Counted from the stretch's first letter, positions 10,360 through 22,347 are shown. The stretch is DNA of 64,000 nt from Coleophora flavipennella (GCA_947284805.1 OX369267.1:16180382-16244381); one strand, 5' to 3'. A program made the numbers and translations. The notes: generated from the letters alone by a model not told the origin.

Positions 10360-10770
10360 AAATAGCTCGTAGAACTTGTAACCAATGGGGAAGAAAGGTT
10401 GGCGACTACGGGCCGGAAAACGTGTTGGACGGCCCCACGCTGATCAGCAGGGCAACCCCCATGATGATCTGGTAAGGCTCGCAGGATGCCGCTCGAAATC
10501 GTACTGAGAAGAGGTCGATGTTCTACAGTGAACGTCATTCGGCTGTGATACGTAACAACGTCAAAAAATTTAAGAATGGGCAGCAGCATTATTTTCGCGT
10601 CCTGTGCCACTAAACTGCATAATGCTCTCGCCAACCCGCCTGCTAAACATCATCACATTAGTCAAACCAGGCTGATTCGTAACTCAGACCGCATTAGGAA
10701 AGAACGAGGCTAGCATTTGACCGGCGTTCTTACCGATTACCGGACCGTCCAGTCTGCGATTAAGGCGAGA
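10360..10770 (+). pseudogene. RTE/LINE C-terminal remnant
   Basis: 10362-10445 matches the conserved RTE end block (AGCTCGTAGAA, then GGCGACTACGGGCCGGAAAACG). The GC-richer sequence to 10770 may be more LINE-derived DNA, but I cannot place it. No intact frame. Confidence 0.4.
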
Positions 10771-11171
10771 CACAGGTGGAGAAGCGGAGAAACCCTTTTG
10801 CTCTATTTTATTGGGTAATTACTACTAAATATCAGTCTTGCAAAAATATTAGACATACTTCAGGATATTGTCTGCGGAATGTGCTAATGTGTTACACATG
10901 TGTACTTTACTCTATCATAAAAAATCCCAAAAACTGGTCTCAAACGTCAAAAAAAGTCTAAAACAAACTGTTTATTAATAAAATTTTCTAAAGGTCATTG
11001 GGCAAAATCTGACCCGGTTAACTAAAGTTATCCTACAAAAACCAAATTAGTTTTAAATTGTTAAGTATTAACCCACATTTCACTACAAATAGTTTTTTTT
11101 TTTAAACCATGGGAATAAAATGTAAAAAAAATATACAAATGCGTAAATAAAACAATTTTAGTGAAGCACAA

Positions 11172-12660
11172 ATCGATGGAGCCTCTTGCTAGTGAAAAGC
11201 AAAGTTGAAAAAATCGATGGAGCCTCTTGCTAGGGAGGAGCAGAGTTGAAAAAATAGATGGAGCCTCTTGCTAGTAAAAAGCAGAGTTGAAAAAATGGAT
11301 GAAGCCTCTTGCTAGTGAAGACCAGAGTTAAAAAAATCGATGAAGCCTCTTGCTAGTAAAAAGCAGAGTTGAAAAAATGGATGAAGCCTCTTGCTAGTGA
11401 AGACCAGAAATAAAAAAATCGATGGAGCCTATTGCTAGTGAAAAGCAGAGTTGTACAAATCGATGGAGCCTCTTGCTAGTAAAGACCAGAGTTGAAAAAA
11501 TCGATGCAGCCTCTTGTAAATGAAGAGCAGAGTAAAAAGAAGTGATGGAGCCTCTTGCTAGTGAAGACCAGAGTTAAAAAAATCGATGAAGCCTCTTGCT
11601 AGTGAAAAGCAGAGTTGAAAAAATGGATGAAGCCTCTTGCTAGTGAAGACCAGAAATAAAAAAATCGATGGAGCCTCTTGCTAGTAAAGACCAGAGTTGA
11701 AAAAATCGATGCAGCCTCTTGTAAATGAAGAGCAGAGTAAAAAGAAGTGATGGAGCCTCTTGCTAGTGAAGACCAGAGTTAAAAAAATCGATGAAGCCTC
11801 TTGCTAGTGAAAAGTAGAGTTGAAAAAATCGATGCAGCCTCTTGTAAATGAAGAGCAGAGTAAAAAAAAGTGATGGACCCTCTTGCTAGTAAAGACCAGA
11901 GTTGAAAAAATCGATGGAACCTCTTGTTAATGAAAAGCAGAGTTAAAAAAATCGATGGAGCCTCTTGCTAGTAGAGTACGGAGTTGACAAAATAAATGGA
12001 GCCTCTTGCTAGTGAAGAGCAGAGTTGAAAAAAAAGATGGAGCCTCTTGCTAGTAAAAAGCAGAGTTGAAAAAATCGATGAAGCTTCTTGTTGATGGACA
12101 GCAGAGTTAAAAAAAGCGATGGCGCCTCTTGCTAGTGAAGACTAGAGTTGAAAAAATGGATGAAGCCTCTTGCTAGTGAAGACTAGAGTTGAAAAAATGG
12201 ATGAAGCCTCTTGCTAGTGAAGACCAGAGTTAAAAATAAGCTCCATCGATTTTTTCAACTCTGGTCTTTACTAGCAAGAGGCTCCATCTATTTTTTCAAC
12301 TCTGCTCCTCACTAGCAAGAGGCTCCACCGATTTTTTCAACACTGCTCTTCACTAGCAAGAGGCTCCATCGATTTGTACAACTCTGCTTTTCAGTAGCAA
12401 TAGGCTCCATCGATTTTTTCAACTCTGGTCCTTACTAGCAAGAGGCTCCATCTATTTTTTCAACTCTGCTCCTCACTAGCAAGAGGCTCCATCAATTTTT
12501 TTAACTCTGCTCCTCACTAGCAAGAGGTTCCTTCGATTTTTTCAACTCTGCTCTTCACTAGCAAGAGGCTTCATCCATTTTTTCAACTTTGCTTTTCACT
12601 AGCAAGAGGCTCCATCGATTTGTACAACTCTGCTTTTCACTAGCAATAGGCTCCATCTAT
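11172..12660. repeat. 41-bp minisatellite with an internal orientation switch
   Basis: About 26 units of GATGGAGCCTCTTGCTAGTG... run in one direction to about 12238, then about 10 units run in the opposite direction to 12660. Unit spacing is 41 bp (11174 to 11215). Variants such as AGAAGTGATGG recur about every 205 bp (11536, 11742), so five-unit higher-order repeats exist. No coding frame is kept. Confidence 0.9.
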
Positions 12661-13317
12661 TTTTTTTACCTCAAGAACGTTTAAGGACGTTCTGTCACGT
12701 TGCTAACACGAAAGTTTTAACCTCAATATTATATTTTTCTTTTTTAAGCTTTTGGCTTGAATCCCATTAACTACGTTAATGCGACATATATATTCGTGAA
12801 CTAGAGACGTTTATCTAAACATCCTACCTAATTTTTTTTCTGTAGGCCGTGGGTATAGGTTTCATACTATGCTGCCCAATGACCTTTGCACATAGTATTT
12901 AAATGGAGATATTTCTTTTTAAGTACTACAGAGAATCTGCAAAATTTTAGTTTTTAAATTGAAGTTTTAAGAGAAATAACAACGTAAAACATTGAAAAAG
13001 TGCAAAAGTGTGGTTATTGTCTTGACTCTTTACACGTAAAGGAAAAAACAGAGACAACTGTTTTACAAATGCCTCGCCCTAAGCTAATCCTTTTTATACA
13101 TCTTTGTCTACATCCATCATATTCTGCGTCTGCGCTCGTCCACATTCCCTTGAACTTGCAACGGGTTGAAAATAGAAGTAGGAAAAACAAACACAGGTTG
13201 GCTGGCTGCCAAATTTTGACGTTCTGTGAATGTAATGTTAAAAGCGAAATGATCTGTCTGTTTGTTCAATGGTGAAGTAAGATTCGTACAAATCTTAAAA
13301 TCCTGGCTTCATTGTCT
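12661..13317. other. Single-copy-looking AT-rich stretch
   Basis: No convincing gene. A 91-codon ORF at 13000-13275 lacks any motif, Kozak context or neighbouring splice signals and is treated as chance. Confidence 0.4.
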
Positions 13318-13603
13318 ACTGTACTTCTTTGAAATCGGCAGGTTACGGGTTTGATTTCTGGCGGAGTCAACATTTTATTGTAGGACCCGGTTGGCCATGA
13401 CCAGCTACCCCCATCTTATCTGAGATTTGCCGCCAAACATCATTAATAACGCTATTGGAGATAAAATACTCGTACCTGCTCAGTGCCCCGTTATATTAGG
13501 GATTGTTATTATATGCCCGCGTCCATCTTTGGCATAGAGTATTATATTTCGGCATCATCGTCACTTACCACCAAGTAAAATGATGCCATAATGGCTTACC
13601 AAT
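13318..13603 (+). mobile_element. SINE-B, degenerate
   Basis: Plus-strand copy with the B-box region GGGTTTGATTTCTGGCGG, then TGCCGCCAAACATC and CATCGTCACTTACC. The A-box part is decayed. Confidence 0.65.
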
Positions 13604-13699
13604 TAATACCTAGTGAAACCAAAAAGTAAGAGGAATACACCCCAAAAATCGGAATAATACATAGATTATGTCTTGGCGATATCATTAGCGACCATTTTA

Positions 13700-13930
13700 G
13701 GTAATGGTTGACTTTGATCATGAAATGGTTGACTTAGATAATGAAATTTTTGACTTAGGTCATGAAATGGTTGACTTTGATCATGAAATGGTTGACTTAG
13801 GTCATGAAATGGTTGACTTAGAATATGAAATGGTTGACTTAGATCATGAAATGGTTGACTTAGATCATGAAATGGTTGACTTTGATCATGAAATGGTTGA
13901 CTTACATCATGAAATGGTTGTATTTTATGA
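13700..13930. repeat. 21-bp minisatellite
   Basis: About 11 units of ATGAAATGGTTGACTTAGATC-type sequence. Because 21 is a multiple of 3, both strands stay open (MVDLDHE on plus), but there is no gene context. Confidence 0.85.
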
Positions 13931-14085
13931 AATGGACAATACCCGCTGCCGAGATCATGGTAAGGTATGGTCAGAGCAATGAATGAATCAGCGTTTGACG
14001 ATATGAACAGCTTAACTCGCCAGATCATAAAAAGCCCGGGCGGATCTGATTTGAGCGAGCGAAGCGAGCGATCATAGGTTCCTTA

Positions 14086-14368
14086 CATGGCCGTAGCTAG
14101 GGGGGGAGGGCATTGTGGGGCAATGCCCTACCTTAAAAATACCAAAAACTAAGATAAATTATTATAATAAAATTGTTTGTTCATAGTTTAAGATAAAAAA
14201 AAATTGTAGTTAAACTTTTCCGAACATACCACAGTTTGTGACATTCAATTCATATTTTAATAATTCTTTGTTCTCTGTATAGATGACATTTAAAGCGCCA
14301 TGACATGAAGCGTTTAATTACAATATCTGTGTTGCCCTACCTCAAATTCGACTATAGCTACAGCCCTG
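14086..14368. mobile_element. hAT-like MITE with 9-bp target duplication
   Basis: Left end CATGGCCGTAGCTAGGGGG and right end ...CTATAGCTACAGCCCTG are imperfect inverted repeats (compare the canonical CAGGGCTGTAGCTA). GGTTCCTTA flanks both sides (14077-14085 and 14369-14377). It is 283 bp and non-coding. Confidence 0.75.
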
Positions 14369-14574
14369 GGTTCCTTAAGTTTGATGATTATACTTTTGAA
14401 GAGCCTTGAAAGTTGTACTGCATTCTCTACAACTGCACAATTTTCAAAGAGTGAAATCACTATTGCACATAGTTAGTTTTGGACGGGACATTTAAGTAAA
14501 CGAAAGGGGTGGCGGAATGCATTTATTTTCATGCTAAACAAACATAACCTAAAAGAATTTCATGATAATAATAA

Positions 14575-15125
14575 TAATAAACGCGCAGGGGCAGCTTGTG
14601 GCGAGCTATAGGTGATTGGTGACGCTCGCACCCCTACTCCAGACTCCAGAGTGTAAAATGTCATAATGCCGGGGGCCTGCTGACCGTACAGGGATCTGGA
14701 CCTCGCACAGACTCACCTCTCGACAAGCTTAGACGCTCACTTGCCACCCTACTGCCATTTGGTAGCATTTGTAGGGGTCCCATTGAGTGAGCGGCAAGTC
14801 ACCGCCTGCTATGATTTCAAGATGAGACAATTGATATGGCAGGCATCAATATCCTAGCAACTAGTCCAGCAATTACCCACCTATAACCCGGCATAGTTCC
14901 CATCTTTTCTGCAATAGTCCTTGCACCTGGCGGGTGCTGTCTTTGGGTGAATCTCTATGGTACATATAGAGACGGTACCCGCTAGATATAAACATCATAA
15001 CACATTAATATAACTTAATGTGGCCTCTGCGCATTGGATCTGTATCCCCAAGTACACCTTCTAAAGGACAGGCCTTTTTAAAAGCAGAGTTTGAAAAGCT
15101 GAGATTAACATAATAATAATAATTG
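14575..15125 (+). mobile_element. Probable LINE 3' region
   Basis: A GC-richer block (GGGCAGCTTGTGGCGAGC..., AATGCCGGGGGCCTGCTGACC) ends in a short (ATA)n tract at about 15110-15122, as LINE 3' ends do. No intact frame. Family unidentified. Confidence 0.35.
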
Positions 15126-15214
15126 TTTATTGTTAACAAACTCATAGATATTACAATGCTACGTTATCATTAGATTGAGATCATCTCTAGAACCCCTTTC
15201 ATGAAAGGTCAACC

Positions 15215-15865
15215 TTTAATGAAATGGTCGTGCATTTCATGATCTGGCCAAACGTGAATTGACATATCATCAAACGTTGACGTTCAAACAGTATGGTCAG
15301 TTTTAGTTGACGATTCATAAAATACTTGAGCCATTTCATGATCTGGCCAAACGTGAATGGACATATCATCAAACGTTGACGTTCAAACAATATGGTCAGT
15401 TTTAGTTGACGATTCATAAAATAGTTGAGCCATTTCATGATCTGGCCAAACGTGAATTGACATATCATCAAACGTTGACGTTCAAACAATATGGTCAGTT
15501 TTAGTTGACGATTCATAAAATAGTTGAACCATTTGATGATCTAGCCAAACGTGAATTGACATATCATCAAACGTTGACGTTCAAACAATATGGTCAGTTT
15601 TAGTTGACGATTCATAAAATAGTTGAACGATTTCATGATCTAGCCAAACGTGAATTGACATATCATCAAACGTTGACGTTCAAACAATATGGTCAGTTTT
15701 AGTTGACGATTCATAAAATAGTTGAACCATTTCATGATCTGGCCAAACGTGAATTGACATATCATCAAACGTTGACGTTCAAACAATATTGTCAGTTTTA
15801 GTTGACGTTCAAATAATATGGTCAGTTTTAGTTGACGATTCATAAAATAGTTAAACCATTTCATG
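15215..15865. repeat. 99-bp minisatellite
   Basis: Six to seven units with spacing 99 bp (for example 15340, 15439, 15538), containing CCAAACGTGAATTGACATATC and AACGTTGACGTTCAAACA. The last unit carries a partial internal duplication. Open minus-strand frames follow from 99 being a multiple of 3. Confidence 0.85.
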
Positions 15866-16064
15866 AAATCTTTTTTTTTGATATCGCTCCGACAGATACA
15901 CCGACACACAAAAAACGTCATACATGGTGACTTAATAACATCCTTTTTCGTAGTCGATTAACATAAAACATTGCTCGAAAATTTTCTTTGATGTGGTATC
16001 GAATCCGGTGGCAGTTATTCTTAAATCTTGGCTCGACTTCTAATAAAATTAGTCTTAGTTCAGT

Positions 16065-16558
16065 CACAGTATTACGATATGGCTTACAGTAGCGTAACGC
16101 CTTTGCTGTCTCACGATGCGCCACTGGCGTAGGTACTATCCCACACTAGCCTGTAGCACACCCTGGACACTTCATACAAAAAGGGGCTGAAATGACATTT
16201 CAAAAAAGGCATGACGGAACAAACAAAATGGCGGCGAAATCCTATACGTTCGACAACCAAACTGTAACCAATCTATGTCAATCTGGGTGACAAGGGGTGA
16301 GGTCGGAATCTAGAGAGCGGCAGGGAGTGTCCATACTGTATGTTAATATTAATATAATATGTATATACTTTGCCTGTAGTCAGCCTGCCAAACTTGCGGC
16401 CGCTGGTAAGCTGGCCGCGCGACGCCTTTGCGTTTCAACATACGCGAGGCCCGCGTTTGTATAGCTTGATGCGGCGCCGTGTGACGTGTGTACCCTTCCG
16501 TTGCTCCGCGTAAGTACATTCGTTGCGCTACTGTAAGCCGCTATATTGTAATACTGTG
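16065..16558. mobile_element. hAT-like MITE with nested insertion
   Basis: Inverted ends CACAGTATTACGATATGGC (16065) and ...GTAATACTGTG (16558) continue into GGCTTACAGTAGCG and CGCTACTGTAAGCC. GTTCAGT flanks both sides (16058-16064, 16559-16565). A Cac element is nested inside (16157-16371). A second copy lies at 39841-39998. Confidence 0.75.
16157..16371 (+). mobile_element. Cac element with 8-bp target duplication
   Basis: Begins CACACCCTGGACACTT and ends GTATATACTTT. GCCTGTAG flanks both sides (16149-16156, 16372-16379), which fixes its borders and shows it moved as a unit. It has no matching inverted ends and no ORF. Confidence 0.75.
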
Positions 16559-16736
16559 GTTCAGTCATTCTTATTTTACGTGCATAACATTACAGTTAGT
16601 TGTTCAAGAAAGCTATTAAAAGACTCGTTTAGATGTTTTGTTATTCTGCATTTTATTTACCGTTGGTGTATAACTTTTACGTGAATTTAACCACCATCTT
16701 CCATATCTTTAATTTGAAGTTCTTTTTATTTCCGGA

Positions 16737-16880
16737 CTAGCTTCTGCGTGCGGCTTCGCCCGCATGAATATTGTTTTATGACTGTAATCGAGGGTGCTAT
16801 TAAGTTTTAACTAGAACCCTCGAGAACCATGCATTTTTCCGGGAGAAATAGTAGGTATCTTATGTTGTTCTTTGCCTTTT
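16737..16880 (-). mobile_element. Helitron 3' end
   Basis: CTAG at 16737-16740 followed on the complement strand by the GCGGGCGAAGCCGCACGC hairpin region. The 5' end is not clear. Confidence 0.5.
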
Positions 16881-17204
16881 ATTTTAACTTAATCGTAATA
16901 CTAGTTATCAAACTTGATTAACCACAAGGAGTAAGTGTTTCAATAATCATCATCCTCAGGCTATTGATCGTGATCGAAGAACAACAAACTCAACAGCTTT
17001 GTTCTACTGGATATTCCAAAAGTCTGTATTTATTTTTTTCGCTCACTGTGCGAACGCAACTACCCTCGAGAACGATGAATTGGGGTCACCAATTTTTTTT
17101 AAATACATTTTCATATAAGCAGGGGGCCGAAACAACAACAATTAGTTTTTTAATTAAGAGAGTATGGAATCTACGAAGTGCAGTCATTAGGTTGGAACTT
17201 GGAT

Positions 17205-17640
17205 CCCTGGCTACAAATTTGTCGAGGAGCTCAACATTCTGCAGAGCCTCAGGAACTCAGTAGACTGCTCAGATGAGAGCACACAGTAAATTGGCAATTT
17301 TTTCAATACGAATGCGTTCACGGCAAGTAGCATAGATAAAAATGACCTATTAATTTATTATAATAGACAAAGAATAAGTAATAATAGGTCATCTTTGGCG
17401 CGACTTCTACCTATTTAGAATTAGATCCGAAACAGACCATACACCACATGGTATTTGAGTGTCCCATCACCAGATATATGGGACCAGCTGAGGATTTCAA
17501 AACCCTGACTGATTCAAAAACCAAAATGATTTCTCATTTTGCGAAAAAAAATAATGTTTTTGTTTTCAACAATCCAAGTATAAGTACTGAGTTTTCGAGG
17601 CTCTGCAGTATGTTGAGCTCTTCGACAAATTTGTAGTCAG
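17205..17640. repeat. Inverted repeat around a LINE-like remnant
   Basis: About 52-bp arms at 17210-17261 and 17586-17637 (CTACAAATTTGTCGAGGAGC and its inverse, both with CTCTGCAG). The interior includes a broken reading frame with HMVFECP, resembling the H-x3-C motif at the C-terminus of R1-type LINE proteins. Confidence 0.45.
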
Positions 17641-18295
17641 GTATCTTATCTAATGACTTATCTTACTTTTCTTGATTATAAAAAAATATTGATATTTGGG
17701 CCTCTTTGTAGGAAAATGTACTGAGAATAACTTTAAATTAACAATTTAATAAGAATATGACTGCATTAATAAAAACATTACTCCTCTATTTTTGGGATAT
17801 TTATCCTGTCATTCACGGGATCAAGACGAATCTAACGATACCTCGCACTCTAAAATATAGCAAATATCGCGGAATAAAATACATCTTTTTTGTGGGTGGG
17901 TAGTCGTGTAAAAATTAGGTAGCCCGAATTCATTGCCCTCGAACGTATTTGCAGGAACACGATCACCGTGTATTTGCCTATCCGTCCCTTATACTCTGTA
18001 TTATATTATCAGCAACCGTATTAAGCTGTAAACAATAGATATTGTTTGTGATCCTAGTCTGGTCGTTTTTGCGCCACTCCAGGGTTTTGCGCCTTGTGCC
18101 TGGGCACCGCTGGCACCGCTGGCACCGCCATTACGGGACTGGATCGATGAGTATGACGATAGCTACATATGTACGAGTACATGTTCATAGGAATTTGTTT
18201 GTTAAGAAACCTTTCTTGGTCGCGAAGTGTTGGTGCCGTTTGCGCGAGTTTGAATAACACACTAATTTTGTCACTATTGCAAAGCAGCAGACAAG
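17641..18295. other. Unresolved stretch
   Basis: AT-rich with no recognisable repeat or gene. Contains CTGGCACCGCTGGCACCGC, a small direct repeat at about 18105. Confidence 0.4.
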
Positions 18296-18305
18296 TAGAC
18301 TAGAT

Positions 18306-18863
18306 CACTAGATGGTCATTTGGCTTCATTAATTGGAGCATCATAGTCCGACTCTCATTTAGCTTCATCAATTGGAGCATCATAGTCCAACTCTCATTTA
18401 GCTTCATCAATTCGACCATCATAGTCCGACTCTCATTTAGCTTCATCAATTGGAACATCATAGTCCAACTCTCATTTAACTTCATCAATTGGAGCATCAT
18501 TGTCCGACTCTCATTTAGCTTCATCAATTGGAGCTACATAGTTCGACTCTCATTTAGCTTCATCAATTGGAGCATCATAGTCCGACTCGCATTAGGCTTC
18601 ATCATTTGGAGCATCATAGTCCGACTCTCATTTAGCTTCATCAATTGGAGCATCATAGTCCGACTCTCATTTGGCTTCATCAATTGGAGCATCATAGTCC
18701 GACTCTCATTTAGCTTCATCAATTGGAGCTACATAGTTCGACTCTCATTTAGCTTCATCAATTGGAGCATCATAGTCCGACTCGCATTAGGCTTTATCAT
18801 TTGGAGCATCATAGTCCGACTGTCATTTGGCTTCATCAATTGGAGCATCATAGTCCGACTCTC
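18306..18863. repeat. 39-bp minisatellite, left part
   Basis: About 14 units of CTCATTTAGCTTCATCAATT + GGAGCATCATAGTCCGACT. The variant GGAGCTACATAGTTCG occurs at about 18531 and 18725, giving a five-unit higher-order period. The array is cut by the LINE fragment that follows. Confidence 0.9.
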
Positions 18864-19938
18864 CGCTTTTTGCGGACGATATTTCAGTAATAGTGACAAC
18901 TAATAAAAATAAAAATTTGACATTTAATATTCACGAATCTGACATCAATAATGCCATCAAATCAATATACAAATGGGTAAGCAGTAATAATTTGCAAATT
19001 AATTTAGACAAATTGACATACCTTAACTTTAACAATTATAATTTCAATTCATTAAATGTTACTTGTAATGGACAAACCCTTAGAAGCGCTAGTAACGTTA
19101 AGTTTCTAGGTACTATTATTGACGAGAAGCTTGACTGGAAAGAACAGGTTGAAAAAGTATGTGCAAAAGTCAATAGTTTCAGTTTTGCCATTTATAAACT
19201 GACTAAGGTAGCGACAAGACATACTGCAGTCACAGCATACTTTGCTTTCGTAGAACCGATCCTCAGATACGGTCTCATAATATGGGGGAACAGTACTAAT
19301 GTCAAAAAGGTTTTTATCGCTCAAAAAAAGTGTGTCCGTGCCATATACGGTGTTTCACAAGATATTTCATGTAGGCCCCTATTTAGAAACCTAAAAATAC
19401 TGCCACTACCTTGTCTTTATATACAAGAAATGGCAAAAGTAGTTAAACAAAATCAACAAATGTTCTACAGAAAAGTTAGAGACGTATCAGTCCGTAATAA
19501 GAGGAATCCTGACAGGTTAGTAACGGATGAGATTCCCAAAACAACGCGATTTCAGAAAAATTGTTACTGGATGGTCCACATAATATACAATAAAATACCG
19601 CAATCGATTCGGGAATTGCCCTTTAACAAGTTTAAGGCAACATTGCATGAGTGGCTTCTTCAGAACATGTTTTATTCCGTTGACGATTTTCTAAAACATA
19701 AGCAATGTTAATCTGTAGTATTAATCTGTAGTATCATTATTTTATTTGAATTATGAATTTGGAAAATGTTGAATAATTACTTGGACCTACTTTATTTTAT
19801 TTTATTATTTTTATACTTATAAAAATATTTGCATGCTAATAACATTTAAGTAGCTAATTAAGTGATTCTATAACTATTGTAAGATCTTTTATACTTACCT
19901 TATTTAAAAGCAAATAAAGCATTCTATTCTATTCTATT
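18864..19938 (+). mobile_element. 5'-truncated LINE inserted in the 39-bp minisatellite
   Basis: A LINE 3' fragment with reverse transcriptase C-terminus (separate entry), 3' UTR, AATAAAG signal (about 19912) and an (ATTCT)n tail ending at 19938. It divides one minisatellite into two. Target duplication cannot be judged because of the repeat. Confidence 0.8.
18866..19711 (+). pseudogene. Reverse transcriptase C-terminal fragment (jockey/CR1-like)
   Basis: The open frame runs from the truncation point and starts LFADD (FADD at 18869-18880), the catalytic aspartate box of reverse transcriptase, followed by about 277 residues of thumb and C-terminal region. Family marks are LKFLG-type KFLGTIID, PILRYGLIIWG and the C-terminal WLLQNMFYS. 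It keeps no stop codons, so it is fairly young, but the endonuclease and most of the RT are missing and it has no start of its own. It once served in target-primed reverse transcription; now it should be inert. Compare the related C-terminus at 40698-40946. Confidence 0.8.
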
Positions 19939-20893
19939 CTCATTTGGCTTCATCAATTGGAGCATCATAGTCCGACTCTCATTTGGCTTCATCAATTGGA
20001 GCATCATAGTCTGACTCTCATTTGGTTTCATAAATTGGAGCATCATAGTCCGACTCTCATTTAGCTTCATCAATTGGAGCATCATAGTCTGACTCTCATT
20101 TAGCTTCATCAATTGGAGCATCATAGTCCCAATCTCATTTAGCTTCATCAATTGGATCATCATAGTTCGACTCTCATTTAGCTTCATCAATTGGAGCATC
20201 ATAGTACGACTCTCATTAGGCTTCATCATTTGGAGCATCATAGTCCGACTCTCATTTGGCTTCATCAATTTTAGCATCATAGTCCGACTCTCATTAGGCT
20301 TCATCATTTGGAGCATCATAGTCCGACTGTCATTTGGCTTCATCAATTAAAGCATCATAGTCCGACTCTCATTTAGCTTCATCAATTGGAGCATCATAGT
20401 CTGACTCTCATTTAGCTTCATCAATTGGAGCATCATAGTCCCACTCTCATTTAGCTTCATCAATTGGATCATCATAGTCCGACTCTCATTTAGCTTCATC
20501 AATTGGAGCATCATAGTTCGACTCTCATTTAGCTTCATCAATTGGAGCATCATAGTACGACTCTCATTAGGCTTCATCATTTGGAGCATCATAGTCCGAC
20601 TCTCATTTGGCTTCATCAATTTTAGCATCATAGTCCGACTCTCATTAGGCTTCATCATTTGGAGCATCATAGTCCGACTGTCATTTGGCTTCATCAATTA
20701 GAGCATCATAGTCCGACACTCATTTGGCTTCATCAATTGGAGCATCATAGTCCGACTCTCATTTGGCTTCATCAATTGGAGCATCATAGTCCGACTCTCA
20801 TTTGGCTTCATCAATTGGAGCATCATAGTCCGACTCTCATTTGGCTTCATCAATTGGAGCATCATAGTCCGACTCTCATTTAGCTTCATCAAT
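19939..20893. repeat. 39-bp minisatellite, right part, with higher-order repeats
   Basis: About 24 units of the same 39-bp sequence. A block of about nine units is duplicated: the order of variants at roughly 19990-20345 is repeated at 20346-20697. The period is 13 codons, so the minus strand stays open (MMLQLMKLNESRT repeated) without gene context. Confidence 0.9.
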
Positions 20894-21164
20894 TACATAT
20901 CGTTAATAATGTCCACAGCGGTTAATATTTTCCAAAAATATTTCTTAAAAAGACACGGCCCCGTTACAGTTTCATTATTTGTATAGATTATGTTACAGTC
21001 ACACTATAAAACTTTTGTCAACATGTCTAATACGGTAGCTGGTAGTTAAGCACGGCAGCGCCCTCAGGACTTACGACGATTCTCTTTCCACACAGACTCT
21101 ACATATACTACAAAAGAGAAGCTAATAAAAGCGTGTTAAAAATATCACCCATAATCTTGAACAA
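20894..21164. other. Unresolved stretch
   Basis: No repeat or gene recognised. Confidence 0.35.
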
Positions 21165-21385
21165 TAAAAACGACTTCAAACATGAAACTAAGATTTTCCC
21201 TCGATTTCTATGGGATGCCATCATTAGATCCTGGTTTCCTTATCAGGTACCACCCTTGGGATATCTCCTTTCCAACACAAAAAGAATCATAAAAATCGGT
21301 TAATATACGACAAAGTTATCCGCGAACACACATAAAAAATATAATATATATACGGTCGAATTGAGAAACCTCCTCTTTTATTTGA
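21165..21385 (-). repeat. Dispersed repeat, inverse copy of 8864-9052
   Basis: Shares CCCTTGGGATATCTCCTTTCC and GTTATCCGCGAACACAC with the earlier copy and ends in a TA-rich tract and GGTCGAATTGAGAAACCTCC. Confidence 0.5.
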
Positions 21386-21827
21386 AGTCAAGAAAAGGTG
21401 AATTAGAATTCACCTCTATCTAACACAGATAACATATCTATTCTAATCTCTCCTCTCTTACTTTCACTCACCCCACCACTATCCGATTTCAAAAGATCGC
21501 TTCTTAATTTGACGATACGTATGCAAAGTCTGTGATGTAATTTTCAAATAGTTATATCGATTTAGTTAAAATCCCACCAAGTGCGTGTGGGAACCCGCAA
21601 TGTAGGGTTCCGCCTCATGCTTCTCTTAAACACTGTTAATCACAGTGTAAAATTATACACGAAATAAACCGTTGAGAGTTCTCCTAACGAGTTACAGTGG
21701 GGATTTCAATTTATAGAATAACTTTTAGTAAATGAACGAGCAAACTAAGCGAGCGAGTGTATCGCGAGTTCACAGTTCGGGGCAAAACACTAGTTTAAAT
21801 CTACACTATGTATGTATATAATGCTAC

Positions 21828-22012
21828 ATTAGGTATGTCAGTTTATAATAGTAATTAATTCTATGTCAGTTTACAATATCAGCCAATTTATTCTATAATG
21901 TCAGTTTAAAATAGTAATTAATTATGTATAATGTCAGTTTACAATAGTATTTAGTGCTACATTGTCAGTTTACAATAGTATTTAGTGCTACATTGTCAGT
22001 TTACAATAGTAC
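21828..22012. repeat. Short tandem repeat of about 30 bp
   Basis: Six or so diverged units around ATGTCAGTTTACAATAGTA. The last three are nearly identical. A MITE has inserted in the final unit. Confidence 0.65.
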
Positions 22013-22013
22013 T

Positions 22014-22347
22014 TAGCGTTGCCAGGCGTCCGGATAAACCCGGACAGGGTTAGGCTTTTTGGATGCGTGTCCGGCCAAATTGGAAGGTATCCGGCCTGTT
22101 CGGCTTTTTAGGTTTAATGATTTTTCCAGGCACCTGGACATTTGGGTGAGCGCTGTCGTATTTATGAGACTATGGCGGCGTTTCTTAGTCTGATTAGGAC
22201 CTCGCTAAAGGCCAGTAAACATGACTGATTGATTTAGGGGTGTCTAAAGAGGGCTTTAATAATTTAGGGAGTCCGGCTTTTTTACCCAAAAGTCCGGCTA
22301 AACTGGCAGGTATGTCCGGCTATTTAGTTTTAAGACCTGGCAACCCT
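22014..22347. mobile_element. hAT-like MITE with 9-bp target duplication
   Basis: Ends AGCGTTGCCAGG and CCTGGCAACCCT are inverted repeats; the interior repeats GTCCGGC motifs. AATAGTACT lies on both sides (22005-22013, 22348-22356). Non-coding. Confidence 0.75.

Noticed and set aside
11172..12660. CRISPR array
   Set aside because: No alternating constant repeat and unique spacer; it is a plain 41-bp tandem repeat in eukaryotic DNA.
13666..14028. Overlapping repetitive ORFs on both strands in the 21-bp array
   Set aside because: By-product of a 21-bp period; both strands open, which argues against coding selection.
15199..15921. Repetitive ORFs in the 99-bp array
   Set aside because: Period divisible by 3, no gene context, internal partial duplication breaks the frame.
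19924..20892. Long repetitive ORFs (up to 140 codons) in the 39-bp array
   Set aside because: 39 is a multiple of 3 so any stop-free unit stays open; there is no flanking start, splice or UTR context, and the plus strand is also open in parts.
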